From: Chthoniobacterales bacterium
GTDB taxonomy: Bacteria > Verrucomicrobiota > Verrucomicrobiia > Chthoniobacterales > JACTMZ01
Direction of reading: 5' to 3'
DNA: 64,000 nucleotides
Assembly: GCA_018402585.1 (NCBI GenBank)
Contig: JAGYIO010000004.1
Location: 124,001 to 188,000, forward strand
A program made the position numbers and the translations under genes. This document shows, in pieces, positions 55,048 through 62,515 of the stretch; the stretch's first letter is position 1, and each line of letters starts with the position of its first letter. The notes under the pieces were generated by a model. It was not told where the DNA came from. It saw only the letters and a program-made list of their open reading frames with translations, and searched no databases.

Positions 55048-56583
55048 ATGCGCTTACCCGGAAAAATGCGCGCTTGGCCGTGGGACCTCATGGTCGTCAT
55101 GACCCTTGCGGCCCTGCTCCGCCTTGTCCTGCTCGATCTCAAGGCCCCGCATTTCGATGAAGGGGTCAACGGCTGGTTCGCCGACCGCCTGCGGGAGACA
55201 GGGACCTTTGCTTACACCCCGGATAATTTCCACGGACCATGGCATTTTTACGCCGTCTTTCTCTCGCAAGAGCTGCTCGGGCGCAACCTTTGGGCGCTGC
55301 GCCTGCCGGTCGTGCTGGCCAGCCTCCTCACCATTCCCGTCTTTTTTCTTTTTGCCCGCTGGTTCGGACGCCACGCGGTCCGCTGGGCGGCGCTGGCTTA
55401 CGCGGTGTCGCCGGCGGAAATTTTTTACGGACGCACCTCGATTCACGAAACATGGTTTGTCCTCTTCACCATGCTCTTCACCTGGGGCGTCCTCGCCCTG
55501 TGGCTCGAGCGCACCCGGGCCGGATGTTGGGCCGCCGTGCTCGGCCTGGCCGGCATGATTCTCAACAAGGAAACCTACCTCATCCACGTTGGCTCGCTGG
55601 CCTTGGCCGCCGGCGTCTTCGTGCTCTGGAGCAAAGTCTCGCCGCTGCAACCGCCGGTCGTGCGCGCCCCGGTGCGCGGCTGGACCCCGCGCGAGGCCTG
55701 GGCCGCCGGCGCGGTGGCCGCTTTCCTGCTCGTTTTTTTCTACTCGGGGAATTTTTTCCACTGGAAAGGATGGTCCGGACCCTTCGAGGCGATGATCGCC
55801 TGGACCCGCACCGGCACCTCCGGCCAGGGCCATGAGAAGACGGCTTTTGAGCTGCTGCCGTTCGTCAATTATTACTGGCTGGCCTTGCTCGCGCGCTACG
55901 AGTGGCCCGCCCTGGCCGGACTGGTCTGGTCCGTGCGCTACGCGTGGCCGGCACCCGCCGCGCCAAGGTTGCTCGCCATTCTCGGCGGCGGTGTGCTCCT
56001 CGCCTACTCGATCGTCCCCTACAAAACGCCCTGGTGCATCCTCGCCATCATCTGGCCCTGGTTCCTCTTTTTCGGCGCGGCCATCGAGGCCACCCGCCGC
56101 CGGTGGACGCGCGGGGCCGGCGTTTTTCTGCTCATCGCCTCCGTGGTCCTCGCGGTGCGGGTCAACTTCCTGCGCTATGAAGACGACAGCGAACCCTACG
56201 TCTACGTGCAGACCTACCACTCGATCGGCACCCTGACCGAGCCCCTCCTCGCTCTGGTCGAGGCCGATCCGCGCCACGCCCTCACCGCCGGTGCCATCTA
56301 TCTCCAGAGCTACTATCCGTTGCCCTGGCTGCTCGGAGACTTCCCCAACGTCGGCTATCACGGCGGAAACATTCCCCGCGAGTTGCCGCAGGACGCGAAG
56401 TTTCATGTCATCGCGGTCGAGAAGGCGGACCAGATCCGTCCGCTCATCGGCGAAGGCTTCACCGAAAGAACCTTCAAACTCCGCTCCGGCATGGACGAGT
56501 GCCTCGTCTTTTTCTCGAAGGAGATCCTTGACGCTTGGCAAAACCTGCCGGATCAACGGGGTCCGCGGAGGGGCGAGCCATGA
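55048..56583 (+). CDS. TIGR03663-like GT-C membrane glycosyltransferase (Agl23-type)
   Basis: About 511 residues, multi-spanning. After the first helix it has DLKAPHFDEGVNGWFADRL, the GT39/PMT-type catalytic Asp-Glu loop, then YTPDNFHGPWHFYAVFLSQ, SPAEIFYGRTSIHETWFVLF and SIVPYKTPWCILAIIWP, which fit TIGR03663 proteins. Such enzymes take sugars from polyprenyl-phosphate donors. It overlaps the next gene by ATGA and is divergent from a GT2 gene, suggesting one glycan-assembly locus. Confidence 0.82.
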   Translation: MRLPGKMRAWPWDLMVVMTLAALLRLVLLDLKAPHFDEGVNGWFADRLRETGTFAYTPDNFHGPWHFYAVFLSQELLGRNLWALRLPVVLASLLTIPVFFLFARWFGRHAVRWAALAYAVSPAEIFYGRTSIHETWFVLFTMLFTWGVLALWLERTRAGCWAAVLGLAGMILNKETYLIHVGSLALAAGVFVLWSKVSPLQPPVVRAPVRGWTPREAWAAGAVAAFLLVFFYSGNFFHWKGWSGPFEAMIAWTRTGTSGQGHEKTAFELLPFVNYYWLALLARYEWPALAGLVWSVRYAWPAPAAPRLLAILGGGVLLAYSIVPYKTPWCILAIIWPWFLFFGAAIEATRRRWTRGAGVFLLIASVVLAVRVNFLRYEDDSEPYVYVQTYHSIGTLTEPLLALVEADPRHALTAGAIYLQSYYPLPWLLGDFPNVGYHGGNIPRELPQDAKFHVIAVEKADQIRPLIGEGFTERTFKLRSGMDECLVFFSKEILDAWQNLPDQRGPRRGEP

Positions 56584-58289
56584 TCGGTTGGCGTCTGCTC
56601 TGCGCCGGCCTCGTCTTCGTCGCCGTTTCGACCACGGCCGCGGCCGGTTTTGCCGCGCTGGCCGGCCAACTGACCGCGCCCGGCACATGGATCGCCCTCG
56701 CCTGCGGCGCCGCGGCCGCCGCGTGCACCGCTCAGCGCGCCACCGCGCCCCGTCAAAAAATCACCACGGCGGACGCCGTGCTTTTTCTCCTCTTCGCTCT
56801 CGCCGCCGGGCGCGCCTTTCTTTGGGTCATTTATCCCAAGGGCGCCAACCTCGAAGTTCTCTCGCCGCACAACCTCGGCGACATGGCCCTCCACCTCAAC
56901 CTGATCCACCGCTTGGCCCATGGCGGCGCGTTTTGGCCGGAAAACCCCTTCCTCGCCGGCGCCATCTTTCCCTACCACCCGGGCATGGATTTGTGGAACG
57001 CCGTTCTGCGCATCGCCGGCCTGCCCGTTTACGAAGGACTCCGCTGGGCCGGGCTCCTCGGCTCCGCTGCCGCGGCCGCCGCCCTCTGGCGCTGGGGTCG
57101 CGGCTTTGCCCTGGCCGCCTTCCTTTTCGCCGGCGGACTCGGCGCGATCACCGTCCTCCAGACCGGCGCCCTCGACGGCCTGCTCGACGACGTGGCCTGG
57201 AAAAACACCTTCCTCGCCATGTTCGTCACACAGCGCGGCCTGCTCTACTCGCTGCCCGCCGGACTGGTGCTCCTGACCGTCTGGCGCGCCCAACTGCGCG
57301 GTGACACCGATGGACCCAAACTCCCCGTCCTCGCGCAAGTCGCGCTCTACGCCTCGATGCCGCTCTTCAACGCGCCCGCTTTTCTTTTCCTCAGCGCACT
57401 CCTCGCCGGTTGCGCGGTGGCCGCATGGAACAAAGGATTGCTCCGTCCGTTTTTTATCACCGGCCTGGTCAGCCTGCTTCCCGCGACTTGGCTGGTCCGC
57501 TTGGTCACGGTCGGCTTCACCGCGCCATCGGCGCTGCGCTTCGCGCCCGGTTGGCTGCACGAGGAGGCCGGGCTCTGGTTCTGGGCGTGGAATTTCGGTC
57601 TCTTCCTGCCACTGGTCATCGCCGGTGCCGTCGTCCTCTTCCGTCGCGGCGGCGCGGACCGCACCGCCCGCGTTTTCTACGGTGTCGGGCTCGCCACGCT
57701 CGCCTTCTGCTTCCTTTTCCTCCTCGCCCCGTGGGCCTGGGACAACACCAAGCTCATCCTCTGGGGCTACCTCGCGCTCCTCCCCTTTCTCTGGACCAAC
57801 CTCCTGGCCCGCTGGCCGGCTTGGGCCCGGGCCGCGACCTGCATCCTTCTCTTCACCTCCGGCGCCCTGGCCTTGGTGGGCGGACTCGATGCGCGCCACG
57901 GTTACAAACTGGCCGACCGGGCCGAACTCGCCGCGGTGCAAGTTGCGCTCCGCGCCCTGCCGGTCAACGCCCGCCTCGCCACCGCACCCTCCTACGAACA
58001 CCCGGCGCTCATCCTCGGTCAGCCTGTGGTCCTCGGCCACGACGGCCACCTCTTCAGCCAAGGCCTCGACTACGGTCCGGCGCAAGGCGAACTCGACACC
58101 CTGATGAGCGGCGCCCCGCCATGGCGCGACGCCGCCCGCCGCCTGCAGGTGCAATACCTCTTCTGGGGCCGACGCGAAAGCGATCGCTGGCCGCAATCCT
58201 CGCAGCCCTGGAAAAGCTGCGCCCAAATCCTTGCCGAATCACCCCACGGCACCCTCTACTTCCTCACGCCCTGTTTGTTAGGAGAGTGA
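56580..58289 (+). CDS. Large multi-spanning membrane protein, GT-C-like
   Basis: About 569 residues with roughly 12 hydrophobic helices. The first large loop has NLGDMALHLNLIHRLAHGGAFWPENPF and IFPYHPGMDLWNAVL, an arrangement with acidic residues seen in DUF2298/GT-C-type transferases. The C-terminal soluble part has RLATAPSYEHPALILGQPVVLGHDGHLFSQG. Exact family unknown. It is translationally coupled (ATGA) to the TIGR03663-like gene and ends before a strong terminator hairpin. Confidence 0.65.
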   Translation: MIGWRLLCAGLVFVAVSTTAAAGFAALAGQLTAPGTWIALACGAAAAACTAQRATAPRQKITTADAVLFLLFALAAGRAFLWVIYPKGANLEVLSPHNLGDMALHLNLIHRLAHGGAFWPENPFLAGAIFPYHPGMDLWNAVLRIAGLPVYEGLRWAGLLGSAAAAAALWRWGRGFALAAFLFAGGLGAITVLQTGALDGLLDDVAWKNTFLAMFVTQRGLLYSLPAGLVLLTVWRAQLRGDTDGPKLPVLAQVALYASMPLFNAPAFLFLSALLAGCAVAAWNKGLLRPFFITGLVSLLPATWLVRLVTVGFTAPSALRFAPGWLHEEAGLWFWAWNFGLFLPLVIAGAVVLFRRGGADRTARVFYGVGLATLAFCFLFLLAPWAWDNTKLILWGYLALLPFLWTNLLARWPAWARAATCILLFTSGALALVGGLDARHGYKLADRAELAAVQVALRALPVNARLATAPSYEHPALILGQPVVLGHDGHLFSQGLDYGPAQGELDTLMSGAPPWRDAARRLQVQYLFWGRRESDRWPQSSQPWKSCAQILAESPHGTLYFLTPCLLGE

Positions 58290-58635
58290 ATGGGGAGTTT
58301 TCAGTTTTCAGTGTTCAGTATTTGCAGAGTCAACAAACCGCAAAGTCGAGAAGCCTTGGCTGCAGCGGCTCGGAAAAGTAGAAGTGGCGTCCCCGCCGCT
58401 TGTCGTCACAGGTTAAGCGGCGGGGACGCCGCTTTTGCTTTTTGTCTTCAACTTCATCGTCACCTCTCAGCACCTTTGGCTGAACACTCCGCCGCGCGGA
58501 GTAGAGTTTTCAGTTTTCCGTATTTGCCGAGGCAACAAAGCGCAACACTGGGAGGACCTCAGCACCTCCGGCTGAAGACTGAATCACTGAATCACTGAAC
58601 ACTCCGCGCCGCGCAAGCGGCGCGGTGCGCCACGC
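58290..58635. repeat. Intergenic repeats between two convergent genes
   Basis: Two direct repeats of an AGTTTTCAGTTTTC...GTATTTGC unit (about 58296 and 58506), each followed by CAACAAA, and short pieces CTCAGCACCT..GGCTGAA and ATCACTGAACACTCCGC. A terminator hairpin (58386-58430) lies between. No gene is supported. Confidence 0.55.
58386..58430 (+). terminator. Strong hairpin terminator after the GT-C-like gene
   Basis: Perfect 16-bp stem GGCGTCCCCGCCGCTT / AAGCGGCGGGGACGCC with a 13-base loop, followed by GCTTTTGCTTTTTG on the plus strand. It lies about 100 bases after the stop of the 56580-58289 gene. Confidence 0.7.
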
Positions 58636-59247
58636 TCAGAATTTCCACAGCTTGCCCTGCTTCGCATCGGCAAAGACTTGGGGGCTGAGCAGATAAGACA
58701 TCGGCGGGTTGGGCAGCGAAGAGTCGTCGAGACGGGGCAGCGATTTACCCACTGTGGCGTCCCAAGGCTGGCTGGTCGAAATGTTGATCGGCGTTCCGCT
58801 CCGCACCAGATTGAAGGTTTTCTGCGCGGCTTTCAGCGGCATGCGCACGCAACCCATTGTGCTCGGATAGGGCTTCACAAAACCCCAATGCATGCCGTAA
58901 GCCGACTTGAACTCCATCCAATAGGTCATCGGATACCCCGCGCCGGGATTGCTGATCCGTCGGCGGTTGGCCGTCTTGAGGTAAATCTTGTAGTTGCCGT
59001 GCGGGGTGGGCGTGGACGGGGTGCCGACCGAGACCGGCGTGGCGAGCAAGACATCGTTGCCTTCGACCACATACAAACGCTGCGCACCGGTGCTCAGCTT
59101 CACTTGCACATTTGCCGGATTGCGGGGCTGACGGACCGGCGGGTCAAAGGTGAAAGAATTCCTGCCCCCCGGGCTGGTGGTTTCACACCCGGTGAAGACC
59201 GCAAGGGCCAGGACCGCGAGCAAAGAATTTAGGACGACCCTTTTCAT
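58636..59247 (-). CDS. L,D-transpeptidase lipoprotein
   Basis: About 203 residues. Signal peptide with lipobox VFTGC (MKRVVLNSLLAVLALAVFTGC). The YkuD-type domain has LSTGAQRLYVVEGNDVLLATP, GTPSTPTPHGNYKIYLKT and the catalytic segment HWGFVKPYPSTMGCVRMP (S-x-GC with Cys nucleophile). It should remodel peptidoglycan from the outer or inner membrane surface. It differs from the soluble exported YkuD protein at 9380. Confidence 0.87.
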   Translation of the reverse strand: MKRVVLNSLLAVLALAVFTGCETTSPGGRNSFTFDPPVRQPRNPANVQVKLSTGAQRLYVVEGNDVLLATPVSVGTPSTPTPHGNYKIYLKTANRRRISNPGAGYPMTYWMEFKSAYGMHWGFVKPYPSTMGCVRMPLKAAQKTFNLVRSGTPINISTSQPWDATVGKSLPRLDDSSLPNPPMSYLLSPQVFADAKQGKLWKF

Positions 59248-59344
59248 GAGCAAAACTCATAGGCAGCTGGAGCGCAGAGGCAAGCACAAAGCGACCTGGG
59301 TCGAACTTGCGTATTGCCATGGCCGGCCCGTCCAGAGAGAAAAA

Positions 59345-60718
59345 ATGTCGCACCTGACACCGCCCGTGAAGAAAACCATCCTGGTCGTCGACGACGAGAA
59401 AAACACCCGCGACGGGCTGCGCACCTCCCTCGAGGAGGACTACGAGGTCTACCTGGCCGCCGATGCCGCCGGCGCGCAGGCCGTCATGGAGACCGAGCGC
59501 GTCGACCTTCTCCTCACCGACCTGCGCTTGGGAGCGGATTCTGGGATGGATTTGCTCGCCTCGGTCCTGCGGCAAAGCCACCCGCCGGTCTGCATCATGA
59601 TGACCGCTTACGGCACGGTCGATGCCGCGGTCGAAGCGATGAAGTGCGGGGCTTATGACTTCGTGACCAAGCCGGTCAATATCGACCGTCTCGACCTCTT
59701 GATCAAACGGGCCCTCCATGGTTCCGCCATCGAGCGCGAGAACGTCCGCCTGCGCGAGCAAGTCGAGCAACGCTTCGGCCTGGACAATTTCGTCGGTGAC
59801 TCGCCCGCCATGATCCAGGTGCACGACACGATCAAACAGGTCGCGCCCTCCCGGGCCACCGTCTTGATCTCCGGCGAGAGCGGTACGGGCAAAGAACTGG
59901 CGGCCCACGCTATCCACCGGCTCAGTCCGCGCCACGACGGACCATTTGTCGCGGTGCATTGCGCCGCGCTCTCTCCGCAATTGCTCGAGAGCGAACTTTT
60001 TGGCCACGAGAAAGGTGCCTTTACCGGAGCGGGCGAACGTCGCCTCGGACGCTTCGAACAGGCCGCCGGCGGCACCCTTTTCCTCGACGAAATCGGCGAG
60101 ATCGACGCCGCAACCCAGGTGAAAATCCTCCGCGTTCTCGGCGAACGCGTCTTCGAGCGCGTCGGCGGGAATAAAACCCTCGCCGCCGAAGTGCGCCTCC
60201 TCGCCGCGACCAACCGCGACCTGGCCAAAATGGTGGCCGAAGGCAAATTCCGCGAGGACCTCTTCTTCCGCCTTAATGTGGTGCAGGTTCACCTGCCTCC
60301 CCTGCGCGACCGCCGGGAGGACGTCCCGCCGCTCGTCGTCCACTTTCTGCGCGAGTCGTCCCGGGAGAATGACAAACCTTTCCGCGAGCTGACCGCGGAT
60401 GCCCTCAAAGCCCTTTCCGCCTACCACTGGCCGGGCAACGTCCGCGAACTGCGGGCCGCCATCGAGCATGGCGTGGTCATGGCTGGCGGACCAAAGATCA
60501 CCCTGCGCGACTTGCCCCCCGGCGTGCGCGCCTCGGCGGCCGGCGAGGCCCCCCCCGCCCCCCTCCCGCTCCATCTTGGCCAAACCCAGCTCTGTCTCGT
60601 CCGCCGCGCCCTCGCCGAGAGCGGAGGCAACCGCACGCTCGCCGCCCAAAAACTCGGCATTAGCCGACGTACCCTCCACCGGAAATTGCGCGAGCACCCG
60701 CAGCTCGCCACGAACTGA
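59345..60718 (+). CDS. Sigma-54-dependent response regulator (NtrC family)
   Basis: 457 residues. The receiver domain has VVDDEKNTRDGLRTSL, phospho-acceptor Asp near residue 59 in LLLTDLRLG, and FVTKPVNIDRL. The AAA+ domain has Walker A GESGTGKE and the sigma-54 contact motif GAFTGAGERR near residue 225. The C-terminal Fis-type helix-turn-helix is NRTLAAQKLGISRRTLHRKL. It activates sigma-54 promoters; a good candidate target is the glnA promoter in this window. Longer upstream frames are rejected in favour of ATG 59345. Confidence 0.92.
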   Translation: MSHLTPPVKKTILVVDDEKNTRDGLRTSLEEDYEVYLAADAAGAQAVMETERVDLLLTDLRLGADSGMDLLASVLRQSHPPVCIMMTAYGTVDAAVEAMKCGAYDFVTKPVNIDRLDLLIKRALHGSAIERENVRLREQVEQRFGLDNFVGDSPAMIQVHDTIKQVAPSRATVLISGESGTGKELAAHAIHRLSPRHDGPFVAVHCAALSPQLLESELFGHEKGAFTGAGERRLGRFEQAAGGTLFLDEIGEIDAATQVKILRVLGERVFERVGGNKTLAAEVRLLAATNRDLAKMVAEGKFREDLFFRLNVVQVHLPPLRDRREDVPPLVVHFLRESSRENDKPFRELTADALKALSAYHWPGNVRELRAAIEHGVVMAGGPKITLRDLPPGVRASAAGEAPPAPLPLHLGQTQLCLVRRALAESGGNRTLAAQKLGISRRTLHRKLREHPQLATN

Positions 60719-60722
60719 TTCT

Positions 60723-62441
60723 ATGGGCCTCGAGGTCAGCTTGCAGAGACTGCTCCATGCCTTCGAACAAGGCCGGGCCATGGTCTGGTTGCGCCGTCTC
60801 GTCGTCGCCATAATCATCGCGCTGCTCGCCACCATGTGGTTCACCTACAAGTTCAACGGTTTTTCCGTGCCTGAGTCCATGGACCAGGCACAGATCGGGC
60901 GCCAACTGGCCACGGGTCAAGGATTCACCACCCTTTACGCGCGGCCCCTCGCCCTGCATCTCATGCTCGCGCGGACCGGAACCATTGCCTCCCCCCTCCC
61001 GGAAACCAGCCAGGCCCCCCTCGGTCCGCTGATCAATGCCGTTGTCTTGCGGGCTGGCGGCCAGTCTTTCGCCCCCGGCTCGGACCAGCCCATCGTCCCG
61101 GCCGAGCGCGCCATCACCGCGGTCGCCTTCCTCTTCTTCGCCGGCTCACTCGCCCTCTCCTACCTGCTCGGCCGATGGTTGTTCGGCGGGCCCCTGGCCC
61201 TCATCGGTCTCGGACTGATCATCGCGAGCGACTTGATTTGGAGGTTCACCTTTTCGGGCCTGCCGCAAATGGCCATGCTTTTCCTTTTCACCGGCGCCCT
61301 CCTGGCGCTGGCCCGGGCCCTCGAGGCCAACGAGGCACGGCGCCGCTCGAAATCGGTCGTCATGGTTCTGACCGCCGCACTGCTCCTTGGCCTCATGACC
61401 TTGGGCCACGGGCTGGGCCTCTGGATCTTCGCCGGATTCTGGCTCTACGCTCTGGCGCTGCTTCGTCCGCGCTGGATCGTCGCCCTCGTTAGCCCTCTGG
61501 TCTACGCCCTCCCCCTGCTGCCTTGGGCCTGGCACAACTGGCAGGCCCTGCGCAATCCATTCGGCCTCTCCTTCTACCAACTGTACCGCTCGCCACAATC
61601 CGACCCCCTGGCCCTGCTCGCCGATTTCGAGCCGATCCTCGGTTTCCAAGCCGGTGCTTTCCTCCTCAATACGGCAACCCAGACTCTGGCGCAGGCCGGC
61701 AACCTGCTGACCTACCTCGGCGGGAGCGTGGTGGCCGCCGCCTTTTTCTTCGCGGTCTTCCTCCACGTCTTCCCACGCTGGCAGGCCGCACAATTTCGCT
61801 GGGCTGTGCTCTTCATGTGGTTCGGAGCCGCCGCCGGGATGAGTGTCTTCGGAGTCGATCGCTCCGTCTCGGTCAATCAACTGCACATCCTTTTCCTGCC
61901 GGTCATGATCTTCTACGGACTCGCCTTTCTTCTCCTCCTGGCGAGCCGCCTCGGCCTGGAACAACCCTTCCTGCGGGGCGCCTTTATCACCCTTCTTTTT
62001 CTCGTCTCGAGCATCCCGCTCCTCGGCACCATTGCGCTCAAACCCCCGCTGCTCAATTGGCCGCCCTATCTGCCGCCACTCATCTCGCGCTTCAACCAGT
62101 GGGTGCAGCCCGGCGAGGCCATCGCGGCCGACATCCCCTGGGCCACCGCCTGGTATGCCGGGCGCACCTCCCTGCTCCTGCCGGAAAATATCGCCCAGTT
62201 CGAGCTCATCCATACCGAGGGACTGCTGCGGGTCCCGCTGGTCGGCATCTACCTCACCCCCTTCAGCGGCGACCAACCCACCTATGAAACCATCATCCAG
62301 GGCCGCTACGGGGAGTGGGCCCGCTTCGTGCTGCGCGAAATTGGTGGTGACGACCTGACCGGCTGGATGCTGCCCTCCGCGGTCAACCTGCCGATCGAAG
62401 GCCAGAGCATATTTTACGCGGACCGCCCCCGCTGGCGTTGA
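60723..62441 (+). CDS. Multi-spanning membrane protein, GT-C-like (paralogue 1)
   Basis: 572 residues with about 10-12 helices. After the first helix comes SMDQAQIGRQLATGQGFTTLYARPLALH, positioned like the catalytic acidic loop of GT39/ArnT-type glycosyltransferases. Other segments: LIWRFTFSGLPQMAMLFLF and a C-terminal soluble part with DIPWATAWYAGRTSLLLPEN. It is closely paralogous to the next gene, which shares both loops. It starts 4 bases after the NtrC-type gene stop, so it may be co-transcribed. Sugar donor and acceptor unknown. Confidence 0.7.
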   Translation: MGLEVSLQRLLHAFEQGRAMVWLRRLVVAIIIALLATMWFTYKFNGFSVPESMDQAQIGRQLATGQGFTTLYARPLALHLMLARTGTIASPLPETSQAPLGPLINAVVLRAGGQSFAPGSDQPIVPAERAITAVAFLFFAGSLALSYLLGRWLFGGPLALIGLGLIIASDLIWRFTFSGLPQMAMLFLFTGALLALARALEANEARRRSKSVVMVLTAALLLGLMTLGHGLGLWIFAGFWLYALALLRPRWIVALVSPLVYALPLLPWAWHNWQALRNPFGLSFYQLYRSPQSDPLALLADFEPILGFQAGAFLLNTATQTLAQAGNLLTYLGGSVVAAAFFFAVFLHVFPRWQAAQFRWAVLFMWFGAAAGMSVFGVDRSVSVNQLHILFLPVMIFYGLAFLLLLASRLGLEQPFLRGAFITLLFLVSSIPLLGTIALKPPLLNWPPYLPPLISRFNQWVQPGEAIAADIPWATAWYAGRTSLLLPENIAQFELIHTEGLLRVPLVGIYLTPFSGDQPTYETIIQGRYGEWARFVLREIGGDDLTGWMLPSAVNLPIEGQSIFYADRPRWR

Positions 62442-62515
62442 ACACTCGCTTCACCATCGACGCCCCGCCCGCCCGCCGCTAAACCAGAACGGACCCCGCA
62501 CCGGCTGCACTGCAC

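Noticed and set aside
56553..58226. 557-residue acidic minus-strand frame opposite the GT-C-like gene
   Set aside because: Antisense shadow with Glu/Gly low complexity; the plus frame has proper membrane helices and ATGA coupling.
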